64,000 nucleotides of DNA, from assembly GCF_001620055.1 (NCBI RefSeq), contig NZ_LQGY01000039.1, forward strand, positions 1 through 64,000, given 5' to 3'. The position numbers and the translations under genes are program-made. Under the pieces are notes generated by a model. The model saw only the letters and a program-made list of their open reading frames with translations, searched no databases and was not told the DNA's origin. This document shows positions 1 through 8,543 of this stretch, in pieces. Source of the DNA: Agromyces sp. NDB4Y10 (lineage in GTDB: Bacteria > Actinomycetota > Actinomycetes > Actinomycetales > Microbacteriaceae). Each line of letters starts with the position of its first letter. Position 1 is the first letter of the stretch.

Positions 1-113
1 GGCCCGCCGCGCCCCGCGGGCGCGGACGACGCGCTGACGCGGGCTCGCGGCATCCGCCGGAACGCCCGCTGCCGGGCGGTCGTCGTCGCGCCCGCTCGCG
101 TCGCCCGTGCCCA

Positions 114-3100
114 TCAGCTCGCCGCGGCCTCCGCCGGCTCCGCCTGCGCCTTCCCGAGCACCGCGGCAACCCGCTCGGCCACCGACTCCGGGTCGCCGAA
201 CAGCTCGAAGCTGTGCACGCGCAGGTAGTGCCACCCGAGTCGGCGCAGCACGTCGGGCCGCAGGCGCAGCGACTCGCGGAGGCTCTGCCCGGCGAGCGCC
301 GGATCGGTCTCGACCACCACCGCGCGGCCGGCGTGCGCCGCCGCGAGCGACAGCGTGCCGCGGTGTCCGACGCTCACCCGGATGCCGCGCCGCTCGAGCC
401 GCGTCGCGAGGTCGACGAGCATGGGGTCGCCGCGACCGCGGTCGCGCAGGCCGTCCTTCTGCTCCTCCGTGTGCGAGAGCACGCTCGCGAGGGCCACCAC
501 GCCGTGCCGCTGCCGGCCGTCGTCGATGTCCTCGGGCCGGAACGCCGACACGATGTCCATCGACCGCCGGGCGCGGGTCATCGCGACCGCGAGCAGGCGC
601 TCTCCCCCGGGCTCGCCGAGCGAGCCGAAGTTCGACAGCAACCGGCCGTGCGGGGTGCGCCCGTACCCGATCGAGAAGATGACCCGGTCGCGGCTCTGGG
701 CGACGGCCTGCTCGAGCGTGAGCACCGTGAACGGCTCCGCGCGGTCGCGCAGGATGAAGTCCGACAGGTCGGTGCGCTTGGCGAACGCGGCGAGCACCGA
801 CTGGTGCACGCGGGCGGCGTGGCGGGCGCTCGCCGTGATCACCATGAGCGACTCGCGGGGCCGCTTCACGGCGTGCTCCATGACGAGCTCGACGACCTTG
901 CCCACCTCGGCGTCGAGGCTCTCGACCGTGCCCGTCACGGGATCCGGCAGGCCGTTGCCCCGCACGTAGTGCAGGCCGAGGCTGCCGTGGCCGAGGAAGC
1001 TCCCCGCCCAGGGCATCGACACGATGCGCCCGCCGTAGAAGCGCCGGTTGACGAGCTCGGCCAGGTCTTCGCCGCCCGCTCGGTAGCTGCGGGTGAGCGT
1101 CAGCGTGGGCAGGAGGTCGGCGAGCCGGGCGAGCGCCGAGTCCGCGTGGAGGGCGTCGACGTCGTCGGCATGCGCCGCGCCGTCGGGTTCGCTGCGGATG
1201 GCCGTCTCGAAGCGGGTCGGCGTCTGCGTCACGGGGTCGCCGAACGCGACGACCTGCGTCGCGCGTCGGATGGCGCCCAGGTTCTCGGCGATCGTCGTCG
1301 CGCCCGCGTCGACGAGGATGACCGTGTCGAAGGGGATGGCGTCGTCGATCGCGGGCACCTCGTACGGCGAGGACAACCACACGGGCGCGAGCGCGCGGAA
1401 CAGGTGCGGCGCCTCGCGGTGCAGGCGGTCGGGCCGGACCCGGTCGCCCCGCAGCATCCGCCGCAGTCGCTCGGCCTCGTCGGGATGGTCGACGAGCGCG
1501 ACCCGCCAGGCCTCGGACAGGCGCCACGCGAGGAGCGGTCCGGCGGCCGACGCGTGCGCGTCGTCGACGAGCCGGAAGTCGGCCTCGAGGCGATCGAGCA
1601 CCGTCGTGTTCGCGCCGAGCAGCGCACGGTCCGAGCCGAGCATCGTCTCCAGGACCGACTGCCACCAGGCGAGGTCGAGCTCGGATGCCACGAGGTGCTC
1701 GGGAACGTGCCGACGGGCCAGGTCGACGAGGAGCGGGTCGAGGCCGAGGTCGCGCAGACGCTGCAGCAGTGCGGTGCGCTCCTGGAGGTTGTGCAGCACC
1801 TCCGACTCGGCGGCGAGGCCGACGAGCGTGGCCTCGAGGTCGCGGAGCGGCCGGGCCGCGAGGCGGCGCGGCGTGCCGTCGAGCCCGAGCGGCACGTCGA
1901 GCGCCTGCAGGTCGGACGCGACCGTGTGGAACGCCACGTGCACGTCGTCGAGGCCGACGGGGACGCTGGGCACGGCGCCCGCCTCGGAGTACCGGTGCCA
2001 CAGCGTGCGCTGCTGCTGGATGCCGCGGAGCGCCGCGTTGAGGTCGCCGACGTGCACCCCGGGGCGCACGTACTCGAGCGCGAGTCGCTTCAGCCGCCGG
2101 CGGTTCGTTCCCGACATACCGGTCTCGCGCCGGGGCGCGGTCGCCGCGATGAGTTCGCCGAGCGGACGGTCGTACACCGCCGGGAGGAACTTGTCGAGCG
2201 TGTCGCGCACGTCGTGCAGCAGCCGGAGGAACACGCCGAGCTCGGCCACCGACTCGAACTGCCGCAGCCGCGTCTGCCCGATGAGCTGCCGGGCCCGCTC
2301 GAGCAGTCGCGGCACGTCGGTGCTGCTCAGGCGCTTCGCGAGCTCGTGTGCGGCCGACGCCTCCTCGGAGGTCTCGAACGAGGCGCCGTACCACGGCGAG
2401 TCCCCGGGGCCGTAGCGGAACTCGCCGAGCGTGGCGGCCCGCACGAGGTCGGCCGCGGCGGCCTCCCGTCCCTTCGCGAGCGCGACGAGCGAGTCGCGAT
2501 CGAGTCGAGACGTGGTGTCGGGCGGCGTGGGCAGCGCGGCGAGTCCGGCCAGCGCGGTGAGGGCGTCGAGCACCGAGACGCCGAGCTCGGGATCGGTCCG
2601 CGTGAGGGCGTGACGGTAGTCGAGGAGCACGCGACGCAGCCGCACGAGCGCGTCGTCGACGTCCGCGATCCGCGGCTGCTCGGCCTTCTCGTTGCGCGAG
2701 ATCGACTGGATGAGGTCGCGGCGCAGGCCCGAGGTGGTCACGGCGAGCCCGCCGAGCCCGACCTGTCCCAGGCGGTGCGCGATGCCGTCGAGGCTCGCGC
2801 GGCGGGCGCCCACGACGAGGACGCGCCGGTCGTTGGAGACGAGCGCGCCGATCGCGTTGACGATGGTCTGGGTGCCGCCCGTGCCCGGGAGCGTCTTGAC
2901 CACGAGCGAGGCGCCCTGCTCGATCCGCGCGATGACCTGCTCCTGCTCGGCGTCGGCGTCCAGGAGGAGCCGGTCGGTCGAGGGCGGGCGCTCGTCCTGC
3001 GGGACGATGCGCGGCGGCTCGAGGGGCCGGGCGACCTCCGTGCGGGCCGAGGGGTTGCCGGCGATCGCGTCGATGACCGGATGCTCGAGCCGCGCGGCAT

Positions 3101-3869
3101 CCGCCCCCATGGCCGGGCCGACCTCGGCGAACGAGGAGACGACGAGGCGCGGGGCGACGTGGAAGTGCGGCAGGTGGGAGGTGAGGCCGCGAAGCCGGTC
3201 GATGACGGGCTGGGGCTTGAAGACGCCGTTGGTGATCGCGAGCGCGACGAACGCGTCGGCGTCGAGCGTGATCTGGAAGCGGTCGTGGAGCTCGCGCGCG
3301 AGGGCCGGGTTGAGGAACGGCTGGCCCTTGAGCTTCAGCTCGAAGTCGCGACCGTACCGACGGATGGCGAGGGGCCGGAGCAGCACGGGCGCGAGGAAGT
3401 CCTCGCCCTGGTCGTGCCACGAGGCGAGGCCGATCGCGAGGTGCACCGACTCGATGCCGCGCACCGACCGGAGCTCGATGCCCTTCTGCGTGATCTCGGC
3501 GGCGGCGAGCCGGGCGTTGCGGAGGGCGAGCTCGTCGCGGATCAGGCTCGACAGCAGTGTGGAGTTGCCCGTGATGAACTGCGGCAGGCCGCCCGGGTGC
3601 GTCGTCGAGAGCTCGATGCGCGTGCGCGCCGAGTCGTCGAAGTGGATGAGCGGCGACCGGCCGCCGAGCTCGCGCAGTTCCGCATGCCAGCGACGCCAGC
3701 TGGGCTCCGCGATGTTCGACGCGGTCACGCCGGGCTCGCCGACGGACACCGCGTGGGGCGCCGCGGGGTCGCGATGGAAGGCCGAGGGCCCCGGCGAGCC
3801 GGGGGCGGCGTCCTCGGCCTCGTCCTCGAGGAACCCGTCCCCGCTGTCGTTCCGATCGAGCCGTTGCAC
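114..3869 (-). CDS. DUF4011/superfamily 1 helicase-like protein with degenerate ATPase motifs
   Basis: A 1,251-residue protein from the GTG chosen here. The first quarter matches the DUF4011 pattern (WRRWHAELRELGGRSPLI, LAIGLASWHDQ, APVLLRPLAIRRYGRDF). A DNA2/Upf1-like SF1 core follows, but its key residues are altered. The P-loop near residue 327 reads PGTGGTQT, with Gly in place of the catalytic Lys, and motif II near residue 849 reads VILVDAGAT, without the DE pair. Motif III (FGDPVTQTP, ~873) and motif VI (AMTRARR, ~1093) are kept. The last ~85 residues resemble a Vsr/MTES_1575-type nuclease domain (ending RRLGWHYLRVHSFELF) whose acidic residues are incomplete. The frame is open to 3983, but that would run through the divergent operator, so GTG at 3869 is preferred. 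Function unknown; it may bind rather than hydrolyse ATP. Confidence 0.8.
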   Translation of the reverse strand: MQRLDRNDSGDGFLEDEAEDAAPGSPGPSAFHRDPAAPHAVSVGEPGVTASNIAEPSWRRWHAELRELGGRSPLIHFDDSARTRIELSTTHPGGLPQFITGNSTLLSSLIRDELALRNARLAAAEITQKGIELRSVRGIESVHLAIGLASWHDQGEDFLAPVLLRPLAIRRYGRDFELKLKGQPFLNPALARELHDRFQITLDADAFVALAITNGVFKPQPVIDRLRGLTSHLPHFHVAPRLVVSSFAEVGPAMGADAARLEHPVIDAIAGNPSARTEVARPLEPPRIVPQDERPPSTDRLLLDADAEQEQVIARIEQGASLVVKTLPGTGGTQTIVNAIGALVSNDRRVLVVGARRASLDGIAHRLGQVGLGGLAVTTSGLRRDLIQSISRNEKAEQPRIADVDDALVRLRRVLLDYRHALTRTDPELGVSVLDALTALAGLAALPTPPDTTSRLDRDSLVALAKGREAAAADLVRAATLGEFRYGPGDSPWYGASFETSEEASAAHELAKRLSSTDVPRLLERARQLIGQTRLRQFESVAELGVFLRLLHDVRDTLDKFLPAVYDRPLGELIAATAPRRETGMSGTNRRRLKRLALEYVRPGVHVGDLNAALRGIQQQRTLWHRYSEAGAVPSVPVGLDDVHVAFHTVASDLQALDVPLGLDGTPRRLAARPLRDLEATLVGLAAESEVLHNLQERTALLQRLRDLGLDPLLVDLARRHVPEHLVASELDLAWWQSVLETMLGSDRALLGANTTVLDRLEADFRLVDDAHASAAGPLLAWRLSEAWRVALVDHPDEAERLRRMLRGDRVRPDRLHREAPHLFRALAPVWLSSPYEVPAIDDAIPFDTVILVDAGATTIAENLGAIRRATQVVAFGDPVTQTPTRFETAIRSEPDGAAHADDVDALHADSALARLADLLPTLTLTRSYRAGGEDLAELVNRRFYGGRIVSMPWAGSFLGHGSLGLHYVRGNGLPDPVTGTVESLDAEVGKVVELVMEHAVKRPRESLMVITASARHAARVHQSVLAAFAKRTDLSDFILRDRAEPFTVLTLEQAVAQSRDRVIFSIGYGRTPHGRLLSNFGSLGEPGGERLLAVAMTRARRSMDIVSAFRPEDIDDGRQRHGVVALASVLSHTEEQKDGLRDRGRGDPMLVDLATRLERRGIRVSVGHRGTLSLAAAHAGRAVVVETDPALAGQSLRESLRLRPDVLRRLGWHYLRVHSFELFGDPESVAERVAAVLGKAQAEPAEAAAS

Positions 3870-3932
3870 ACCGACACCATACGGCCCGGTTGCCGGATCG
3901 CTCGGAGCATCGCCGCGCACGGCGCTATTTGA

Positions 3933-3965
3933 ATACCCACGGGGTATGAAATACCATCGGGGTAT
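3933..3965. promoter_or_regulatory. Tandem CsoR/CstR-type operator overlapping the rhodanese start
   Basis: There are two inverted repeats, ATACCC-ACG-GGGTAT at 3933-3947 and ATACC-ATCGG-GGTAT at 3951-3965. Their G/C-tract layout is that known for CsoR-family repressors. The second copy runs into the ATG at 3964, so bound repressor would cover both promoter and start codon. There is no Shine-Dalgarno sequence, which suggests a leaderless message. Autoregulation by the CstR-like protein two genes downstream is inferred. Confidence 0.75.
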
Positions 3966-4278
3966 GCCTGTGAAGTCGACCACCCCCGCCGAGGCGCACG
4001 CCGCCGCCGACCTCTACCTCCTCGACGTCCGCGAACCCGATGAGGTCGCGCAGGCCCGCGTCGAGGGCGCGCACCACATCCCGCTCGGGTCCCTCGTCGA
4101 CCGCCTCGACGAGGTCCCGCGCGACCGCACGGTGCACGTCATGTGCCACGCGGGCGGGCGCAGCGCCCGCGCCGCCGCCTACCTCGACGCCCAGGGCATC
4201 GAGGCCGTGAACGTCGAGGGCGGCATCGCCGAGTGGCACCGCACCGGCCTGCCCGTCACGATCGGAGGAATCGCATGA
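3964..4278 (+). CDS. Single-domain rhodanese-like sulfurtransferase
   Basis: A 104-residue rhodanese domain with the opening YLLDVREPDE and an active-site loop CHAGGRSA, where the Cys carries the persulfide and the Arg shapes the loop. It probably moves sulfane sulfur between low-molecular-weight or protein thiols in the cytoplasm. ATG at 3964 is used. An in-frame ATG at 3946 is possible but lies inside the first operator repeat. The stop overlaps the regulator's ATG by four bases (ATGA), so the two genes are translationally coupled, as expected for a reactive-sulfur response unit. Confidence 0.85.
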   Translation: MPVKSTTPAEAHAAADLYLLDVREPDEVAQARVEGAHHIPLGSLVDRLDEVPRDRTVHVMCHAGGRSARAAAYLDAQGIEAVNVEGGIAEWHRTGLPVTIGGIA

Positions 4279-4565
4279 GCATCGCCTCGGAGTCCACTCC
4301 GAAGTCCGACGCCCAGCGCCGCATCGCCAATCGGTTGAAGCGCGCGCGCGGCCAGCTCAACGCCGTGATCGAGGCCGTCGAGTCCGGCGCCGACTGCCGC
4401 ACCGTCGTGAACCAGCTCGCCGCCGTCTCCAGCGCCCTCGATCGCGCCGGGTTCGCCGTGATCTCCACGGCGATGCGCGACTGCGCGACCGACCCGGAGG
4501 GCGCCGGCGAGGGCGACCGGCTCGATTTCGACGAGCTCGAGAAGCTCTTCCTCTCGCTGTCCTGA
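4275..4565 (+). CDS. CsoR/DUF156-family repressor, CstR-like (persulfide-sensing type)
   Basis: A 96-residue all-helical DUF156 protein (RRIANRLKRARGQLNAVIEA). Copper-sensing CsoR uses Cys-His-Cys. Here the two Cys are present (ADCRTVV and MRDCATD), but the intervening position has no His (VISTAMRDC), as in CstR-type sensors that form di- or trisulfide links when exposed to persulfides. Together with the co-transcribed rhodanese this favours reactive sulfur over copper as the signal. It should bind the tandem repeats at 3933-3965. The family is secure; the inducer is inferred. Confidence 0.85.
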   Translation: MSIASESTPKSDAQRRIANRLKRARGQLNAVIEAVESGADCRTVVNQLAAVSSALDRAGFAVISTAMRDCATDPEGAGEGDRLDFDELEKLFLSLS

Positions 4566-4597
4566 CCGCGGGCCCCGGCCGGTTCGCCCCGCGACGA

Positions 4598-4637
4598 CGA
4601 CGGCCGCCGATCGATGATCTCCGATCGGCGGCCGTCG
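4598..4637. terminator. Bidirectional hairpin terminator
   Basis: A perfect 16-bp stem (4598-4613 with 4622-4637) and an 8-base loop lie between the convergent cstR-like and alanine dehydrogenase genes. There is no long T run. Confidence 0.8.
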
Positions 4638-4672
4638 CGTGCCCGAGGGTGCGCCGGATCGGCGCCCCGGCG

Positions 4673-5773
4673 TCAGACGAGGGAGGACAGTTCGAGTCCG
4701 TGCGCCTTGGCGACGCCCTCGTTGGTCAGCTTGCCGGCCGTGGCGTTCAGCCCCTTCGCCAGTGCCGCGTCGTCGGCGAGCGCGGCCTCCCAGCCGCGGT
4801 CGGCGATCTTCAGCACATACGGCAGGGTCGCGTTGGTGAGGGCCGGCGTCGACGTCGCCGGCACGGCGCCCGGCATGTTCGCGACGCAGTAGTAGATGGC
4901 TTCGTGCACGCGGAACGTCGGCTCGGCGTGGGTGGTGGGGCGCGAACCCTCGAAGCAGCCGCCCTGGTCGATGGCGATGTCCACGAGCACGGCACCGCGC
5001 TTCATGGTGGAGACCATCTCGTCGGTGACGACCTTCGGCGCCGCCGCGCCGGGCACGAGCACCGCGCCGATGACGAGGTCGGCGTCGCGGACCTGGCGCG
5101 CGATCTCGTAGGGCGACGACGCGAGCGTCTTGATGCGGTGCTCGTACCGCGCGTCGAGCTCCCGGAGCTTCGGCAGCGAGATGTCCATGACGGTGACGTC
5201 GGCGCCGAGGCCGAGGGCCGTCGCGGCGGCCTGCTCGCCGGCGACGCCGCCGCCGATCACGAGGACCTTCGCCGGGGCGGTGCCGGGCACGCCCGCCAGC
5301 AGGACGCCGCGGCCGCCCTTCGAGGCGTGCAGCTCGGCGGCGCCGACCTGCGGCGCCAGGCGACCGGCGACCTCGCTCATCGGCGTGAGGAGCGGCAGGG
5401 AGCGGTCGGGAAGCTGCACGGTCTCGTAGGCGATCGCGGTGACGCCGGAGTCGAGGATCGCGCGCGTCAGCGGCAGGTCGGCCGCGAGGTGCAGGTAGGT
5501 GAAGAGCGTGAGGTCCTCGCGCAGGTAGCCGTACTCGGAGGCGACCGGCTCCTTCACCTTCAGCACGAGCTCGGCCGCCCACGCCTCGGCGGCCGTCTCC
5601 ACGATGTGGGCACCGGCGGAGCGGTACTCGTCGTCGTGGTAGCCGGCGCCGGCGCCGGCGCCGGCCTGGATGTCGACGCGGTGACCGCGCTGGGCGAGCG
5701 CGTGCGCTCCGGCCGGCGTCATCGCGACGCGGAATTCGTTGTTCTTGACCTCAGCGGGCACGCCGATGTGCAT
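4673..5773 (-). CDS. ald: Alanine dehydrogenase
   Basis: NAD-dependent interconversion of L-alanine and pyruvate plus ammonium. The 366-residue length is normal for the family. It opens MHIGVPAEVKNNEFRVAMTP. The expected substrate residues are Lys74 (LVLKVKEP) and His95 (LFTYLHLAAD), and the Rossmann motif VLVIGGGVAGEQAA lies near residue 170. Translation starts at the ATG at 5773, just upstream of the conserved N-terminus; the open frame beyond it is antisense to the Lrp gene. It is divergent from that Lrp/AsnC regulator, its probable controller. Confidence 0.95.
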   Translation of the reverse strand: MHIGVPAEVKNNEFRVAMTPAGAHALAQRGHRVDIQAGAGAGAGYHDDEYRSAGAHIVETAAEAWAAELVLKVKEPVASEYGYLREDLTLFTYLHLAADLPLTRAILDSGVTAIAYETVQLPDRSLPLLTPMSEVAGRLAPQVGAAELHASKGGRGVLLAGVPGTAPAKVLVIGGGVAGEQAAATALGLGADVTVMDISLPKLRELDARYEHRIKTLASSPYEIARQVRDADLVIGAVLVPGAAAPKVVTDEMVSTMKRGAVLVDIAIDQGGCFEGSRPTTHAEPTFRVHEAIYYCVANMPGAVPATSTPALTNATLPYVLKIADRGWEAALADDAALAKGLNATAGKLTNEGVAKAHGLELSSLV

Positions 5774-5902
5774 GGTTTCTCCGAATGCTGTGTGGACTGG
5801 TCCTTCCATCGTCGCCTGTCGTTCGCCGGAACGGAAGTGAAGCCGCATGTCGTTCGGTAGACTTGCGGCATCCGTCTCGAAAGTTCGAAGGAGGGCTCGG
5901 CC

Positions 5903-6406
5903 GTGACCGATCTGCCGCAGTTCAGCGAACCCGCCCGCGTCGTCCTCGACGACATCGACCGGCAGATCATCGCGCGACTCCACGCGAACGCCCGCATCCC
6001 CAACGTCGACCTGGCCCGCGAGGTCGGCGTCTCGCCGTCGACCTGCCTCGCCAGGGTGCGAGCGCTGCGGGAGCGCGGCGTGATCACGCGCTACACCGCG
6101 GAGATCAACCCCGCGGCTCTCGGCTACACCCTCCAGGCGCTGATCTCGGTCCGCATCCGCCCCGGGGCCCGGCACCTCATGGAGCAGATCTCCGACGAAC
6201 TGCGCGGCGAGCCCGAGGTGGCGCAGCTGTTCTTCCTCGGCGGCAGCGAGGACTTCCTCATCCACGTGCGCGTCCGCGACAGCGAGCACGTGCGCCAGTT
6301 CGTGCTGAAGAACCTCTCCGCGAATCCCGCCGTCGCCCTCACCGAGACCAACCTCGTGTTCGAGCACCACACGGCGAACTCCGCGGGGCTGCGCACCGTG
6401 CTCTGA
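5903..6406 (+). CDS. Lrp/AsnC-family transcriptional regulator (AldR-like)
   Basis: A 167-residue protein. The N-terminal helix-turn-helix (LDDIDRQIIARLHANARI, then VSPSTCLARVRALRERGVI) is followed by a RAM/ACT-like effector domain (LISVRIRPGARHL, LFFLGGSEDFLIHV). GTG at 5903 is preceded by GAAGGAGGG at about 5888-5896, and a TAGACT -10 box lies at 5858-5863. Divergent placement against ald suggests that it senses alanine or another amino acid and controls ald, as AldR does in mycobacteria (inferred). Confidence 0.9.
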   Translation: MTDLPQFSEPARVVLDDIDRQIIARLHANARIPNVDLAREVGVSPSTCLARVRALRERGVITRYTAEINPAALGYTLQALISVRIRPGARHLMEQISDELRGEPEVAQLFFLGGSEDFLIHVRVRDSEHVRQFVLKNLSANPAVALTETNLVFEHHTANSAGLRTVL

Positions 6407-6416
6407 CCGCGCGCGC

Positions 6417-7484
6417 TCAGGTGCCGACGGGCAGGATCTCGCCGAGGTCCAACCCCTGCGGCGCCTCGAGCTGGTCGTAGGTGCAGCTCTCGGGCGTGCG
6501 ATCCGGTCGCCACCGGCGGAACTGGGCGGTGTGACGGAACCGGTCCCCCTCCATGTGGTCGTAGGCGACCTCGACGACGAGCTGGGGACGGAGCGGCACG
6601 AACGAGAGGTCCTTCCCCGCGCTCCATCGGCTCACCGCGCCCGGCATCCGGCCCGTCCGATGCGCCTCCTCGTCGGCCCACTCCCCCCAGGGATGCCGCG
6701 ACAGGTCCTCCTCCACGAACGGAGCCAGCTCATCGACGAGTTCGCGCCGTCGCGCCATCGGGAACGACGCCGCGACGCCCACGTGCTGCAGCCGGCCGTC
6801 GGCGCCGTACAACCCGAGCAGGAGCGAACCCACGACGTCGCCGGACTTGTGCCAGCGGTACCCCGCGACGACGCAGTCGGCCGTGCGCTCGTGCTTGATC
6901 TTGAACATCGTGCGGCGGTCCGGCTCGTACGTGCCATCGAGCGGCTTGGCGACGACCCCGTCGAGCCCCGCCCCCTCGAAGCGCTCGAACCAGTCGCGGG
7001 CTTCGACCGGGTCGCCCGTCGACGGCGTCACGAAGACCGGGTCGGATGCCGCGGCGAGCGCTTCCTCGAGCCGCGCCCGCCGCTCCGAGAACGGGCGCCC
7101 GGTGAGATCGTCGTCGCCGATCGCGAGCAGATCGAACGCGACGAACGACACGGGCGTCTGCTCGGCAAGCAGACGCACGCGGCTCGCCGCCGGATGGATG
7201 CGCTGCTGCAGCGCGTCGAAGTCGAGTCGGCCGTCGCGGACGAGGATGATCTCGCCGTCGACGACGCAGCGCTCCGGCAGGTTGGCGCGCAGCGCGTCGA
7301 CGAGCTCGGGGAAGTACCGGGTCATCGGTCGCTCGTTCCGGCTTCCGAGTTCGACCTCCTCGCCGTCGCGGAAGACGATCGTGCGGAAACCGTCCCATTT
7401 CGGCTCGACGTGGCCGACATCCGGGATCTCCTTGACCGACTTGGCGAGCATCGGCTTCACGGGCGGCATCACCGGCAGGTCCAT
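6417..7484 (-). CDS. ATP-dependent DNA ligase, small LigC-like type
   Basis: A 355-residue ligase with a nucleotidyltransferase domain and a C-terminal OB domain. Adenylation motif I is EPKWDGFR with Lys29. Further motifs are RCVVDGEIILV, SFVAFDLLA, GLDGVVAKPL and MFKIKHERTADCVVAGYRW. No polymerase or nuclease domain is fused, so it resembles mycobacterial LigC rather than LigD. It would act in repair alongside the replicative NAD-dependent ligase. ATG at 7484 is used; the frame is open further upstream, but that stretch is antisense to the small genes there. Confidence 0.92.
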   Translation of the reverse strand: MDLPVMPPVKPMLAKSVKEIPDVGHVEPKWDGFRTIVFRDGEEVELGSRNERPMTRYFPELVDALRANLPERCVVDGEIILVRDGRLDFDALQQRIHPAASRVRLLAEQTPVSFVAFDLLAIGDDDLTGRPFSERRARLEEALAAASDPVFVTPSTGDPVEARDWFERFEGAGLDGVVAKPLDGTYEPDRRTMFKIKHERTADCVVAGYRWHKSGDVVGSLLLGLYGADGRLQHVGVAASFPMARRRELVDELAPFVEEDLSRHPWGEWADEEAHRTGRMPGAVSRWSAGKDLSFVPLRPQLVVEVAYDHMEGDRFRHTAQFRRWRPDRTPESCTYDQLEAPQGLDLGEILPVGT

Positions 7485-7661
7485 CCGACCATCATGCGCC
7501 CTGGGTGCGTCACCGCGCAGCCGTCGACGTGGGACACCGGGCCGGGTAGCATCCGCCTCTCGAACGGTCAAGGGACTCCCCGGGGATGTCCCCACCGCGT
7601 ACCGTCGAAGACGGCGGTCGCGCACGGGGGGTGCCGACCTGCCGCCGAGAAGGGGATGACG

Positions 7662-7823
7662 ATGTCCGACCCGCAGAGCGGCGACCCGGAGACGGAGCGC
7701 GAACTCGACGCCGCCGTCGCCGAGGCCGAACGCCATGCCCGCGCCGAAGAGGACGCGGATCCGAACGAACAAGTCGCCGTGCAGGACGAATCCGGCGAGA
7801 TCACCGAGGAGCCAGCACAATGA
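7662..7823 (+). CDS. Small acidic hypothetical protein
   Basis: A 53-residue, highly acidic protein (MSDPQSGDPETERELDAAVA...) with no recognisable domain and probably disordered. ATG at 7662 is preferred over the one at 7656 because AAGGGG at 7650-7655 is then correctly spaced. Its TGA overlaps the next ATG (ATGA), so it is coupled to the 88-residue protein downstream. A TAGCAT -10-like box lies near 7545. I do not recognise a function. Confidence 0.65.
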   Translation: MSDPQSGDPETERELDAAVAEAERHARAEEDADPNEQVAVQDESGEITEEPAQ

Positions 7824-8086
7824 CGTCGCTACTCGAACCAGACCAGGAGACGCCGACCGCGGAGGGACCGCTTCCGTCGATCGGGATCTGGTGGCCCATG
7901 CTCGAGGCACCGCTCCAGCGGGAGATCCTCGAGCACCCGACCGCACCGCTGCGCATGAGCGTGGTGCGGCGCATCTACGACCTGTGCGAGCTCGACGACC
8001 GGCCCGTGCCCCGGTCCGGGGTCCGCCTCGGCCCGAACGAGCGGGCGTACATCGCCGGATGGGTGCACGCCGTCGACTGGACCTGA
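7820..8086 (+). CDS. Hypothetical protein, 88 aa
   Basis: A short soluble protein with a conserved-looking centre (IGIWWPMLEAPLQREILEHP, then VVRRIYDLCELD and LGPNERAYIAGWVHAVDW). There is no signal peptide or membrane segment. It overlaps the preceding acidic protein by four bases. The Trp-rich core and tight coupling argue that it is a real gene. I cannot assign a family. Confidence 0.7.
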   Translation: MTSLLEPDQETPTAEGPLPSIGIWWPMLEAPLQREILEHPTAPLRMSVVRRIYDLCELDDRPVPRSGVRLGPNERAYIAGWVHAVDWT

Positions 8087-8127
8087 TGGGCGCATGAGAA
8101 CACGCCGACCCCGGCTCGCGCAAGATC

Positions 8128-8157
8128 TTGTCGCGTCGGATCGGAGGCGGATAGACC
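8128..8157 (+). promoter_or_regulatory. Promoter for the 8165 gene (leaderless)
   Basis: TTGTCG at 8128-8133 and TAGACC at 8152-8157, with an 18-bp spacer. The ATG at 8165 follows seven bases after the -10 box, so the transcript probably begins at the start codon. Confidence 0.55.
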
Positions 8158-8164
8158 TGTACGC

Positions 8165-8524
8165 ATGGAGCGGATCCACTACGCCGGGGGCGTGCTGCTG
8201 ACCGGGAGCGACATCGCCGGCGCGGTGGTCGACTACGCCGCGGCGCTCGCGGCGCGTCGCACCGCGGCATCCGTCGACATCCCGGTCCGCGTCGCGGACG
8301 GGCGCACGAGCCGCGCCCACATGCTCATCGGACCCTCCAGCCAGCTGGTCACCGAGCCGATCGAGTCCGACCTCGACGAGCTCGTCGACGAGGACCTCGT
8401 CACGGCGCTCCGGATCGCGACCACGGCGCTCGAGACGACGCGCCCGGTCATCGGCGCGACGGGGCCCGACGACCTCATCGACGACGGCGACACGGACGCC
8501 CTCGACTGGCCGCCTATCACCTGA
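8165..8524 (+). CDS. Hypothetical protein, 119 aa
   Basis: A soluble protein opening MERIHYAGGVLLTGSDIAGAV, with an acidic C-terminus (DDLIDDGDTDALDWPPIT). There are no transmembrane segments or known motifs. The opening and the strand-helix look of its centre suggest a small folded domain. It faces a convergent pair of small genes ending at 8544. It is part of a cluster of six small proteins between the ligase and tRNA-Arg. Function unknown. Confidence 0.7.
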   Translation: MERIHYAGGVLLTGSDIAGAVVDYAAALAARRTAASVDIPVRVADGRTSRAHMLIGPSSQLVTEPIESDLDELVDEDLVTALRIATTALETTRPVIGATGPDDLIDDGDTDALDWPPIT

Positions 8525-8543
8525 CCGGCTCGACGGCGTGCCG

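Noticed and set aside
213-3932. 1,239-residue open frame opposite the helicase-like gene
   Set aside because: Composition is Arg/Gly/Val/Glu-rich without any motif, and it is antisense to a protein with clear DUF4011 and SF1 motifs. It is a GC-skew shadow.
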